Source of the DNA: Polyangium mundeleinium
Lineage (GTDB): Bacteria; Myxococcota_A; Polyangia; Polyangiales; Polyangiaceae
Assembly (NCBI RefSeq): GCF_028369105.1
Contig: NZ_JAQNDO010000001.1
Location: forward strand, 11,812,501 to 11,876,500
Direction of reading: 5' to 3'
DNA: 64,000 nt
Shown: positions 19,032 through 27,362 of the stretch, piece by piece
Numbering within the stretch: the first letter of the stretch is position 1
How the letters are laid out: every line of letters starts with the position of its first letter
The notes under the pieces: generated by a model
What the model was told of the DNA's origin: nothing
The model's database searches: none
Seen by the model: the letters and a program-made list of their open reading frames with translations, nothing else
Program-made: the position numbers and the translations under genes

Positions 19032-19598
19032 TCAGTCCGCGAGATACACGTCGACCTTGCGATCCTGGGCCCAGCCTTCGTCGTCGACCCCGATCGCCTC
19101 GATTTCCCCGCGCGACGACGTCTCCACGCGCGACTTTTCGAGCCCCTTCTTGCCCAGGAAGTCCGCCACGTTGCCGGCGCGCTTCTGGCCGAGGCCGAAG
19201 TTGTATTCAGTCTCCCCGCGCGGATCGGCGTGGCCCACGAGCTTCATTCCCTTGCCGGCGAGCGGGCCCGTCGTGAAGCAGCGGGCGAGCGCTTCGAGCG
19301 CCTTCGTGGCCTCCGGCTCGAGGTCGGACGAGTCGAACGCGAAACGCGCGCGCGGAATGTCGCCGCACGCCTTCACGATACGATCCTCGATGTGCACCGA
19401 ACCGGCGGTGGGGGTCGTCTTGTCCTTCTTCACGGGCGCGGCTTGCGTGCTCGCGACCTGCGGCTGCGCTGCGGCCGCGGGGTTCGGCGCGGCGACCGCC
19501 GCGGCCGTGCTCGGCGTGGCGACGGGATCCGAACCACAACCGATCGACAGCGCGGCGAGCGTGGTGCCCAACAGGGTGATGACCGTGAGACGCGACAT
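19032..19598 (-). CDS. pal: peptidoglycan-associated lipoprotein Pal (OmpA-like)
   Basis: A 188-residue outer-membrane lipoprotein. The signal peptide MSRLTVITLLGTTLAALSIGC ends at the lipobox Cys and is followed by an Ala/Pro-rich linker. The OmpA-like peptidoglycan-binding domain has FAFDSSDLEPEATKALEALA, then GHADPRGETEYNFGLGQKRA, the classical Pal diaminopimelate-binding segment. Here it is the first gene of the Tol-Pal operon, whereas in enterobacteria pal follows tolB. The ATG at 19598 is clear; longer ORF versions are antisense noise. Confidence 0.93.
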   Translation of the reverse strand: MSRLTVITLLGTTLAALSIGCGSDPVATPSTAAAVAAPNPAAAAQPQVASTQAAPVKKDKTTPTAGSVHIEDRIVKACGDIPRARFAFDSSDLEPEATKALEALARCFTTGPLAGKGMKLVGHADPRGETEYNFGLGQKRAGNVADFLGKKGLEKSRVETSSRGEIEAIGVDDEGWAQDRKVDVYLAD

Positions 19599-19776
19599 GA
19601 TTCCTCCGGCAGGACGCCCCCCGGCGCCCTCGACCTCGCGCTTACCACGTCGCTCTGCTTCGGGCACAAATTTGGCGAAACCCGAGCCCTTGGTATACAG
19701 GCCATGATCGCAGCCCTCTTGACGTGAGGCGCGCCCAGGGCCTACGACTTCGGGGCTTCCCCGGAGGACCCCGACC

Positions 19777-20760
19777 ATGCCGATTCCCCGCATCCTCGAA
19801 GGCCGCCTCACGCTCCCCGTGATCGGCGCGCCCATGTTCATCGTTTCGGGCCCCGAGCTCGTCATTGCCCAGTGCAAGGCCGGCGTGGTCGGGTCCTTCC
19901 CGGCGCTCAACGCGCGTCCGAAGGAGCAACTCGAGGCTTGGATCACACGGATCAAAACCGAGCTCGACGAATACCGCGCCCAAAACCCCGGCGCGCGCGT
20001 CGCGCCGTTCGCCGTCAATCAGATCGCGCACCGCTCGAATGACAGGCTCGAACACGACGTCGAGGTCTGCGTCCGCCACGAGGTGCCCATCATCATCACG
20101 AGCCTGCGCCCGCCGGCCGAGGTCGTGAAGGCCGTGCATTCGTACGGCGGCATCGTGCTCCACGACGTCATCAACGTGCGTCACGCCGAAAAGGCGCTCG
20201 AAGAGGGCGTCGACGGCCTCATCCTCGTCTGCGCGGGCGCGGGCGGCCACGCCGGCGCGCTCTCGCCCTTCGCGCTCGTCGCCGAGGTCCGCAAGTTCTA
20301 TCAGGGCACGGTTTGCCTCGCCGGCGCCATCTCCACGGGCCGCGACGTCCTCACCGCGCAATCGATCGGCGCCGACCTCGCGTACGTCGGCACGCGCTTC
20401 ATCGCCACCGAAGAAGCGAACGCGGTGCCCGGCTACAAGCAAATGCTCATCGACACGACGGCGAAGGACGTCGTGTATTCGTCCCTCTTCACCGGCATCC
20501 ACGGCAATTACCTCAAGCCCTCGGTCGCGGCGGCCGGGCTCGACCCGGACAACCTGCCCGCGGCCGACAAATCCACCATGAATTTCGGCTCCGGCGGCAA
20601 TACGGCCGCGAAGGCGTGGCGCGACATCTGGAGCGCGGGCCAGGGCGTCGGGAGCATCACGGACGCCCCGCGCGTGGAGACGCTCGTCCGCCGCATGCGG
20701 TCCGAGTACGACGCCGCGCGCGAGGACCTCGTCGCCCGGTCGAATACTTTCCGCGGATAG
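19777..20760 (+). CDS. nitronate monooxygenase family flavoprotein
   Basis: A 327-residue FMN-dependent TIM-barrel enzyme of the nitronate monooxygenase / 2-nitropropane dioxygenase family, which oxidises alkyl nitronates. The N-terminal PVIGAPMFIVSGPEL binds FMN, LVCAGAGGHAGAL forms the phosphate-binding loop with the usual catalytic His region, and CLAGAISTGRDVLTAQSIGADLAYVGTRF completes the FMN site. ATG at 19777 follows a GGAGG ribosome site. It is divergent from pal. Related proteins include enoyl-ACP reductase FabK, but the GGHAG motif and length favour nitronate monooxygenase. Confidence 0.9.
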   Translation: MPIPRILEGRLTLPVIGAPMFIVSGPELVIAQCKAGVVGSFPALNARPKEQLEAWITRIKTELDEYRAQNPGARVAPFAVNQIAHRSNDRLEHDVEVCVRHEVPIIITSLRPPAEVVKAVHSYGGIVLHDVINVRHAEKALEEGVDGLILVCAGAGGHAGALSPFALVAEVRKFYQGTVCLAGAISTGRDVLTAQSIGADLAYVGTRFIATEEANAVPGYKQMLIDTTAKDVVYSSLFTGIHGNYLKPSVAAAGLDPDNLPAADKSTMNFGSGGNTAAKAWRDIWSAGQGVGSITDAPRVETLVRRMRSEYDAAREDLVARSNTFRG

Positions 20761-21165
20761 GTCTGTCTGGAAAACTTATTCAAGCGCGCGGCTTCGCCGC
20801 GACCGCGCGCTCGCCCTTGGAGAGCCCCTCGCGCGGAATCCCCATCCGCTCGCGCAGATCACCGAGCGGCATGTCGAGCAGCTCGTCGAGCGTCATCCCC
20901 TGCCGGTAGAGCGCCCTCGCCGGTTTGGCATCCTCATACGCTTGGAGCATGCGGCTCGGCGAGAGCACGAATCCCAGCGTCGCGGCCGACGCGTTCAGGA
21001 GATACACGATCCACGTCTCGCAGCCGCCCATGAGCTCCCATAGCGCGACTTCGCCCTCGCCGATGAAATTGGCCCCGTATCCCGTCGCCACGTGATGCAG
21101 ATCGTGCAGCGCGATCGCCCAGCGCCGCGGTGGCGGGTTCGGGAGCGTCACCTTGAACCGCCCCC

Positions 21166-21183
21166 TAACAGCCTGTGGACTTA
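21166..21183 (+). repeat. left terminal inverted repeat of the insertion sequence
   Basis: TAACAGCCTGTGGACTTA, matching 15 of 18 bases with the reverse complement of 22684-22701. It marks the left boundary of the element inside the COQ4-like gene. Confidence 0.8.
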
Positions 21184-21234
21184 TCCCGAAGGAGGCTCGA
21201 CAGGAACTGGCGTCGATGGTAGTTTGTCCGCGTC

Positions 21235-22686
21235 ATGTCGATGGGGCGAACACGTGAGAAGCAGGCGTCGCTCTGGGTGGCGGCGCCTTCGCTGCCGCGG
21301 TCGCCGGGGCACCGGTTCTACGAGAAGCTGAACGAGCTTCTTCGCGAGAACGGGTTTGACCGGGCCATGGAGGCGGCGTGCGCGAAGTATTTCGAGGCCG
21401 ACGGGACGGCGGGGAGGCCATCGATCCCGCCTGGGCTTTACTTCCGGATGCTGCTGGTCGGCTACTTCGAGGGGATCGAGTCCGAGCGTGGGCTCGAGTG
21501 GCGCTGCTCGGACTCGCTGTCGCTGCGGGAATACCTCGGGCTGTTGCCCGGCGAAACGGTGCCCGACCATTCGACGCTTTCCAAGATGCGCAAGCGCCTC
21601 GGCAGTGAGGTTTTCGAGGGGATGTTCGCCTTCGTGCTCGGGGTCGTGAATCGCTCCGGGCTCCTCCATGGCAAAGTCATGGGCGTGGACTCGACGTATC
21701 TCCGCGCGGACGCCTCGATGAAGGCGATCGTGCGGCGCGAGACGGGCGAGGTGTACGCGGACTACATCAAGCGGCTGGCGAAGGAGGAAGGCATCGAGAA
21801 TCCGACCATGGAGGATGCTCGGCGACTCGACCGCAAGCGCAAGGGAAAGAAGACGTCGAATACCGACTGGAAAAGCCCCACCGACGAAGATGCCCGCATC
21901 GCAAAGCTCAAGGATGGCCGCACGCGATTGGCCTACAAGACCGAGCATGTCGTCGACATGAGCACGGGCGTCGTGGTCGCCGCGGAGGTCTATTCAGCGA
22001 ACGAGGCCGACCCAGCGACGATGGCGCAAAGCCTCGAGCAGGCGCGCACGAATGTCGAGCAGGCCAAGAGCAGCGAGGAGCGCGATTCGGACGACGATCC
22101 GCCTCCGGAGGGCGGCAGCAGCGACGCGGAGCCCGAGCGCACCGTGATCGAGGTCGTGGCGGACAAGGGGTATCACAAGGCCGAGCTGCTTCTATCGTTG
22201 AAGGTGTCCGGCTATCGCACGTACGTCCCGGAGAGGATCCAGTCCGTCCGCAGATGGGTGGACAAGGGCTGGGATATGCAGCAAACGTTTTACGGGAACC
22301 GAAACCGCGTGCGTCGTCCGAAGGGGCGCGCTCTTCAACGCAAACGTGGAGAGCTCATCGAACGAACATTCGCCCACGCATGCGAGACGGGCGGAATGAG
22401 GAGGGTGCGAGTGAGAGGCCGGGAGAACGTGAGAAAACGCTACCTGGCGCATATCGCCGCGCTCAATTTGGGGCTCGTGCTACGTCAAATACTCGGCGCA
22501 GGGACCCCGCGGGCCCTGGCCGCGGCCCGGAAGGGCTCCGCCCTTGCAGTTTTGGTGATATGGGCAGCCATGGTGGCCCTGGTACGGGGCACGCCGAGGC
22601 GGTTGGCACGATTTTCCCGGGCCACGTGGCGCGGGATGTACCCGCATCAAATGCAAGATGTTGGGGTCGCGATCGGGGGCGCGTAG
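21235..22686 (+). CDS. IS1182/IS5-like transposase
   Basis: A 483-residue DDE transposase that appears full length and open. The N-terminal DUF772 domain includes PGLYFRMLLVGYFEGIESER and PDHSTLSKMRKRL. Likely catalytic acids are the Asp of MGVDSTYLRAD, the Asp of VVADKGYHKAE and the Glu of GELIERTFAHA. A Glu/Asp/Ser-rich insertion (around residues 280-310) separates the second strand from the first. The C-terminal ~50 residues are Ala/Arg-rich and of less certain value. It is the only gene of the element. Confidence 0.9.
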   Translation: MSMGRTREKQASLWVAAPSLPRSPGHRFYEKLNELLRENGFDRAMEAACAKYFEADGTAGRPSIPPGLYFRMLLVGYFEGIESERGLEWRCSDSLSLREYLGLLPGETVPDHSTLSKMRKRLGSEVFEGMFAFVLGVVNRSGLLHGKVMGVDSTYLRADASMKAIVRRETGEVYADYIKRLAKEEGIENPTMEDARRLDRKRKGKKTSNTDWKSPTDEDARIAKLKDGRTRLAYKTEHVVDMSTGVVVAAEVYSANEADPATMAQSLEQARTNVEQAKSSEERDSDDDPPPEGGSSDAEPERTVIEVVADKGYHKAELLLSLKVSGYRTYVPERIQSVRRWVDKGWDMQQTFYGNRNRVRRPKGRALQRKRGELIERTFAHACETGGMRRVRVRGRENVRKRYLAHIAALNLGLVLRQILGAGTPRALAAARKGSALAVLVIWAAMVALVRGTPRRLARFSRATWRGMYPHQMQDVGVAIGGA

Positions 22687-22701
22687 ATCCACGGGCTGTT
22701 A
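22684..22701 (-). repeat. right terminal inverted repeat of the insertion sequence
   Basis: Read from the outside inward this is TAACAGCCCGTGGATCTA. It overlaps the last codons of the transposase and is followed at once by the 5' part of the COQ4-like gene. Confidence 0.8.
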
Positions 22702-22997
22702 AAAATCATCAGCGAAAACGTCTCGGCCGCGTATTCATCCGTCGTGAACCCATTCTCCGCCAGGTACGCGTCACGCGCCGCGCGCACCGTCAGCGTGGGC
22801 GGCAGCGGGCGATCACGCGGAAAGAGCGGAGTCGGGGCGATGTCGTGCAGCGATTCTACAGTGGTCGTGGTCATCGTGATCTCCCCGGCCAGCGAGCGCC
22901 GGCCACGAGGAGACTATGGGGTCGCCCGATGCCGGACTCCACTCGCATTCAAAACCGAACGATTTCGACATGTTGAGCCCTGATCCACGATCGACCT

Positions 22998-23639
22998 TCA
23001 AGATTTCGTGCCGGCCGCGCGGGCCGCGGTCCGGTCGAGGAGCCCGAGGGTGAGATCGGCCATGTGGTCGAGCAAGCTCTCGTGTTCGAGCAGCTCCGGA
23101 CGCTCGCGGGCCACGGCTTCGAGCGCGCCCCGGACGGCGCCGACGGTGAGGAGCGCCATCGCGTCGAGGTCCGCAGAAGGCAAATCCCCCTTGTGGATCT
23201 CCAAAAACCGCCTCGTCTCACGCGCGCTTTCGCGCACCGCTCCTTGGATCGCCGGCAAGAGGCCGAGCTCGGGGAGATACCGGATCATCCAGGCATAAAG
23301 CCGCGGCCGTTTCATCGGCAGGTCGAGCACGCGGGCGAGCACGAGCCGCGCGCCCTCCCCGAAGGGCAGACCCCGCGACGCGTCCACGGCTTTGCGGATG
23401 GCTTCGAGGTCCTCCTCGATCGCGCGCTCGATGAGCGCGCCGAAGAGCGCCTCCTTGCCCGGAAAATATTGATACAACGAGCCAATGCTCACGCCTGCGA
23501 TGTGCGCGATCTGCTGCGTCGTCGCATTCGCCGGCCCCTCGGCGCCGATCGCCCGCGCGGTCGCCTCCAGAAGGGCCTCGACCGTCGAACGCGAGCGCTC
23601 CTGCCGGGGCGTCTTGCGGAACCGTTTGTCCCCGCTCAT
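22998..23639 (-). CDS. TetR-family transcriptional regulator
   Basis: A 213-residue TetR-type repressor. The N-terminal helix-turn-helix is complete: QERSRSTVEALLEATARAI, then TTQQIAHIAGVSIGSLYQYF, then PGKEALFGALIERAIEED. The C-terminal ligand-binding half is helical and poorly conserved. The ATG at 23639 overlaps the stop of the SnoaL-like gene by four bases (ATGA), so the two are co-translated. It probably controls its own operon, including the broken COQ4-like gene 123 bases downstream. The ligand is unknown. Confidence 0.92.
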   Translation of the reverse strand: MSGDKRFRKTPRQERSRSTVEALLEATARAIGAEGPANATTQQIAHIAGVSIGSLYQYFPGKEALFGALIERAIEEDLEAIRKAVDASRGLPFGEGARLVLARVLDLPMKRPRLYAWMIRYLPELGLLPAIQGAVRESARETRRFLEIHKGDLPSADLDAMALLTVGAVRGALEAVARERPELLEHESLLDHMADLTLGLLDRTAARAAGTKS

Positions 23640-24478
23640 CCCAGGTAAAGCCGCGCCGAGGTACAGAACCTCGTGTGCGGATCGAATTCGAAGAGCCCCA
23701 CGCCGCTCCGGCGCGCGCCGTGGGCCGTGAGCGTGCAACGGAAGGCCGTGAAGAACCCTGCGGAGATCGGGGCCTCGATCTCCAGCGAGGCGCCCGGGCC
23801 GAGCGCGTCGAAGACGCTCCGCGGCGAATGCCGCTTGCCCGGCTCGATCTCGATCCGCGTCTCGTCGTCCGCGAAGAGCCCCCGCAGCCCTGCGAGATCA
23901 CGCTCTCGAATCGCGCGGGCGAACTCCTCCGCCGCCGCGTGCCCGCGCTCGAACATGCCCCGCCAGAGGCCTTCGAGGTACGTCGACACATTGGAAAAAC
24001 CCTGGATCCGCAGCATACGCGCGGTGAGCCCCGTCATCGCGATCAGGCTCGTCGGCCCGCCCTTCACCGCGGACATCGTGACGCCGCGGAGCTCCCAGAA
24101 CGCCCGCATGCGTTGCACCCGCAGCGCGCCGTCCACCTCGCCGAGCTCGTAGATCAGATACGCGGGCAGCGCCACGCGCGCACCGTTCGGCGTGCGCGTC
24201 GTGATGTTCACGTCCCGCACCACCGTGAGCCCTTGCACCACGTCCGCGAGCACCTCGAAGCGCACTTCGTTCGGGGCAATGTAGACGTCGTAAAAGCGCC
24301 CGAGCTCGTCGTCGCCGTCGCGCAGATCCGCGCCCTTCCGCGCGGGCGGGCCGCCGACCGGGTCCTCGACGACCGCGCCGTCCGCGAAGAGTCCCACCCA
24401 GCCTTCTTTGTCGTGCGCGGCGACGCGGTCGGGCGAGCGCTTCACGACCGCGTGCACATCGTCTCGGCTCCATTCCAT
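23636..24478 (-). CDS. protein with two SnoaL/NTF2-like domains
   Basis: A 280-residue protein with two cone-shaped NTF2/SnoaL-type domains, the fold of ketosteroid isomerases and polyketide cyclases. The first (residues ~8-135) has GWVGLFADGAVVEDPVGGPP and the strands ARVALPAYLIYEL and RVQRMRAFWELRG. The second (residues ~170-280) has FARAIRERDLAGLRGLFADD. It begins the operon with the TetR gene, which suggests a small hydrophobic substrate sensed by that regulator. It is divergent from the PNPOx-fold gene, with about 140 bases between them. Confidence 0.75.
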   Translation of the reverse strand: MEWSRDDVHAVVKRSPDRVAAHDKEGWVGLFADGAVVEDPVGGPPARKGADLRDGDDELGRFYDVYIAPNEVRFEVLADVVQGLTVVRDVNITTRTPNGARVALPAYLIYELGEVDGALRVQRMRAFWELRGVTMSAVKGGPTSLIAMTGLTARMLRIQGFSNVSTYLEGLWRGMFERGHAAAEEFARAIRERDLAGLRGLFADDETRIEIEPGKRHSPRSVFDALGPGASLEIEAPISAGFFTAFRCTLTAHGARRSGVGLFEFDPHTRFCTSARLYLG

Positions 24479-24618
24479 GCGCCGCGTATACCACGAAACG
24501 GCCGAGCAAGGGCAGCGGGAAGGCGCTCGGCCGGCCGCGGCCGGCCTCCTCGGCAGCGCGGGGCTCGCGCGGCGCCCGCCCCGGCCTTATGCGTCTCGGT
24601 GGAGGGGAGGAGACGCGC

Positions 24619-25155
24619 ATGGCGAAAGACGGCAATGGTCACGCGGCGGCGATGCGAAAGCTGAGGCGGCTCGTGAAGGGCATTCGCGTGGCGATGATGA
24701 CCACGACCACCGGAGACGGCACCTTGCACAGCCGCCCGATGGCCACGTGCGAAGCGCTCGACGAGGACGGCGCGCTCTGGTTCTTCACGTCCTGCGAGAC
24801 CGCGAAGGTGCACGAGATCAACGCCGATCACCACGTGAACATCGCATACTCCGATCCGGAGAACGATCGATATGTCTCTCTCACGGGCATGGCTCGGGTC
24901 GTCCGCGACCGGGAGAAAATGCAGAAGCTCTGGAGCCCGATGCTGCGCGTCTGGTTCCCGCGTGGTCTCGACGAGCCGGACATCGCCCTTTTGCGAGTCG
25001 AGGTCGACCGGGCGGAATACTGGGATCCCTCGGCGGGCCTGTTCTCCGCAATCGTCAGCCGCGTGCGCTCGGCCGTGACGGGCGCCCCGGGATTCCCCGC
25101 CAGGCACGGCCGGATCGACCTCCGGCATGGCGAGGAGCAGCCACGCGCGGCCTGA
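24619..25155 (+). CDS. pyridoxamine 5'-phosphate oxidase-fold (general stress) protein
   Basis: A 178-residue split-barrel flavin-binding protein of the general stress protein 26 / PNPOx-like group. Family features are IRVAMMTTTTGDGTLHSRPM near the N-terminus, LWFFTSCETAKVHEI, HVNIAYSDPENDRYVSLTG, and the C-terminal ALLRVEVDRAEYWD strand. ATG at 24619 follows GGGAGGAG. The substrate or redox partner is not evident. The gene is monocistronic and faces the next minus-strand gene. Confidence 0.85.
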   Translation: MAKDGNGHAAAMRKLRRLVKGIRVAMMTTTTGDGTLHSRPMATCEALDEDGALWFFTSCETAKVHEINADHHVNIAYSDPENDRYVSLTGMARVVRDREKMQKLWSPMLRVWFPRGLDEPDIALLRVEVDRAEYWDPSAGLFSAIVSRVRSAVTGAPGFPARHGRIDLRHGEEQPRAA

Positions 25156-25178
25156 TCAGCTCGATTTCCAGCAGACCC

Positions 25179-27173
25179 TCAAAAGACAGGGGCGAGGAGC
25201 TCGCCGAGCTCCTCCGACGCTTTGCGAAGGAGGGTCGGATACACGTCCCCGAACAGCTTTTCCGGAATGCCGATGGCGAGGTGCATCCTCTTCGTCGACG
25301 CATCGTAGTCATCGGGATGGAAATCCGCGGAGCGCCGTGTCGTCGTGACGAACGAAGGCGTCGTGCCCGCACCAGGAATCGCTGCGTTCATCTCCAGCCG
25401 GATTCGGACATCGTTGAAGACGAGTTTGTCTTCCTTGGATACGAACGGCTCGTCCCCCGACACGAGCGTCATCGAGACCACGAGCCGAGGCGTCTCCGGT
25501 GCCTCCTTCTCCGTCCGGTTCTGGAACTGAATGGACCCGCCGAACGTGCGCCTCGCGCGCGTGACGATCGAATCGAAGACCCGCTCTTCGACGTCCTTCT
25601 CGAACTTCCAGAGGGACGACCCCACCGAGTGGTATCGGTCCCCGTGCTTGTGCATCAAGCCCATCTCCGCCTCCTGGAACGCGTTTGGCAGGACGAGATC
25701 CACGTCGAGGACGACCCGCGGATCCTCCTTCGTGTCCAGCCTGGTGAGCAGGGGATTGAAGATGGCACGAGCATCCTTGCCGGTCTGCCCGTTTCGCAGA
25801 AGGAGCTGACCAAACTGACCTGCATAAACACGGTGAATCGCCTCGCGTACCGCCTCGGCCCACTTGTCCCCGTAGCGACGCTCGAACGCTTGGAGCGCCA
25901 GCACGTCCTGCCTCTGGATGGCCTCCGCGAGATCGGCCTGGGGCAGGAGCTCCGAGCGCACCTCTTGCTCGTATTTCTTGCCGTGGGCGTCGAGGTATTG
26001 CTGGTACGCGAACAGGGTCCGCTGCCGCTTCGCCGCCGCGAACATCGCGTCGTCGACCTCGTCCCCATGCGTCCTGCCCCGCGTGTCAGCGAGGTACATG
26101 CCATAGGTCGGGACGTCATTCGCCCTCTTCACCATGTCGAAGAGCAGCTCGTCCGCCTCGGCCGCGTGTTTGCCCTCGGGGTACATCGATAGATACTCCG
26201 CGAGCGAGACCGCTCGTTTTTTCGCCCGCTCGAACGCAACGTCGTCGAACGCGCTCCGAGGGCGCAGGCCCACGTCGCCATACAGCATTTGCCTCCAGGC
26301 GAACTCGGCGTCCGAGCCACGTTCGGCCGCCTCGAGGACCTGGCCGAACATCGACGCGTCGCTCGCGCGATTGCGCGCGAACCACGACGCGGACCCGAGG
26401 AGCGCGCCCACCGCGGCCGACGCGAGGACGAGCCATCGAAATGCAGGGACCCGGCTGCCCGATTCCTTTGCGGCCGGCTCCGCGCTCGCCCAGTCGTCGG
26501 CGATGCGCAATTCGAAAAAGGGGTCGACTCGTTCGATCCCAGGCTGGTCGGCCGGTAAAACCAGGCGCGCAGCCTCGTCGATCGCCGCCTGGACCTCGCG
26601 CGCGAGCTCCGTCGCGTCGTCGGTGACGCCGAGCGGCGCCGCTTCGCCGTCGCCGAAGACAAGGAGCACCTCGTCGCGTTCTCCACCCGCGCGCCCCTCG
26701 ACGCGCCGCAGCGTCGCGAGCGAGGTGACCGTGAGAATTCGCCCGCGGACCTCGACGAGATCGAGCGGGAAGAGATAGCGGCCCGGCGGGAACGGCGCGC
26801 CCTCGTCCTTCGATCGCCGGAAGGAGACGTGCACGATCACGGCGAGCGCGAGCAGCGATGCCGCGAGGACGTGGCCGAGCACGAACGCGCGCGGCTGCAC
26901 GGCGAAGCGGCCTTCGAGGTCGCCGAAGTGCATGAACCAGAGCACGAGCCAAACGAACGCAGCGGCGATCCCCGCGCCGAGCCAGAAGCGCCGCGAGCCC
27001 GGGATCGCGCCTGTCACGTCCTCCTCGGCGCGCAAGAGCGGCGCGGGCATGCCCCCATCTGCGAGCGCGCGGACGAGCCGTTCTCGCACGATGTCCGGAA
27101 GCCGGTCGAAATCGAGGACGCGAACGATACGCGGCTCGGCGCCAGAGGAGCGGTAGTGATTGGGTGCGCCCAT
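25179..27173 (-). CDS. large membrane protein of unknown function
   Basis: A 664-residue protein I do not recognise. Visible features are an N-terminal soluble segment (residues 1-55), two close membrane helices (RFWLGAGIAAAFVWLVLWFM and a second about 30 residues later), a PH-like stretch around residues 120-200 (YLFPLDLVEVRGRILTVTSL), and a third membrane helix near 260-280. A long soluble C-terminal part begins with helices resembling TPR units spaced at about 36 residues (FERAKKRAVSLAEYLSMYP, FAAAKRQRTLFAYQQYLDAH). The last 150 residues are beta-rich. It is divergent from the RNA ligase gene. Confidence 0.7.
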   Translation of the reverse strand: MGAPNHYRSSGAEPRIVRVLDFDRLPDIVRERLVRALADGGMPAPLLRAEEDVTGAIPGSRRFWLGAGIAAAFVWLVLWFMHFGDLEGRFAVQPRAFVLGHVLAASLLALAVIVHVSFRRSKDEGAPFPPGRYLFPLDLVEVRGRILTVTSLATLRRVEGRAGGERDEVLLVFGDGEAAPLGVTDDATELAREVQAAIDEAARLVLPADQPGIERVDPFFELRIADDWASAEPAAKESGSRVPAFRWLVLASAAVGALLGSASWFARNRASDASMFGQVLEAAERGSDAEFAWRQMLYGDVGLRPRSAFDDVAFERAKKRAVSLAEYLSMYPEGKHAAEADELLFDMVKRANDVPTYGMYLADTRGRTHGDEVDDAMFAAAKRQRTLFAYQQYLDAHGKKYEQEVRSELLPQADLAEAIQRQDVLALQAFERRYGDKWAEAVREAIHRVYAGQFGQLLLRNGQTGKDARAIFNPLLTRLDTKEDPRVVLDVDLVLPNAFQEAEMGLMHKHGDRYHSVGSSLWKFEKDVEERVFDSIVTRARRTFGGSIQFQNRTEKEAPETPRLVVSMTLVSGDEPFVSKEDKLVFNDVRIRLEMNAAIPGAGTTPSFVTTTRRSADFHPDDYDASTKRMHLAIGIPEKLFGDVYPTLLRKASEELGELLAPVF

Positions 27174-27362
27174 GGATCCGGGGAGAAATGCAATCACGTT
27201 CTCGCTTGACGCGCCACGGAAAATCCGCTAGTCGTGGATCCTGGCGGGCCGCTCGGGCTCCTTCGGCCTCCTTTTCGTCCGCCACATCGCGCCGTTCGCA
27301 GCGGTCCACAGGCTCGGTTTCGAGCTTGGCCGGATACGTGCGCGCGGTGTCCGGAGGACGTC

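Larger units (their letters stand above)
21166..22701 (+). mobile_element. complete insertion sequence with a DUF772/DDE transposase
   Basis: A 1,536-base element bounded by 18-base imperfect terminal inverted repeats (15 of 18 match): TAACAGCCTGTGGACTTA at 21166-21183, and its counterpart at 22684-22701 read inward on the other strand. One transposase gene fills almost all of it. The architecture (DUF772 domain plus DDE domain, single ORF) fits the IS1182 or IS5-related group. No convincing target-site duplication is seen: the left flank is a C run and the right flank an A run. Confidence 0.85.
20780..22874 (-). pseudogene. COQ4-like gene split by an insertion sequence
   Basis: Two minus-strand pieces of one gene flank the insertion sequence. 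The 5' piece (22874-22702) starts at an ATG behind GGGGAG and reads MTTTTVESLHDIAPTPLF to ETFSLMIF. The 3' piece (21165-20780) resumes as GRFKVTLPNPPPRRWAIA and runs to a natural stop. The 3' piece carries HDLHH followed by eleven residues and Glu, exactly the HDxxH-x11-E metal-binding signature of COQ4-type proteins of ubiquinone synthesis. The rejoined protein would be about 185 residues. The break makes the gene non-functional unless the element excises. It lies 123 bases downstream of the TetR gene on the same strand. Confidence 0.75.

Noticed and set aside
21150-22710. Target-site duplication around the insertion sequence
   Set aside because: The left flank is a run of C and the right flank a run of A, with no shared bases beyond chance.
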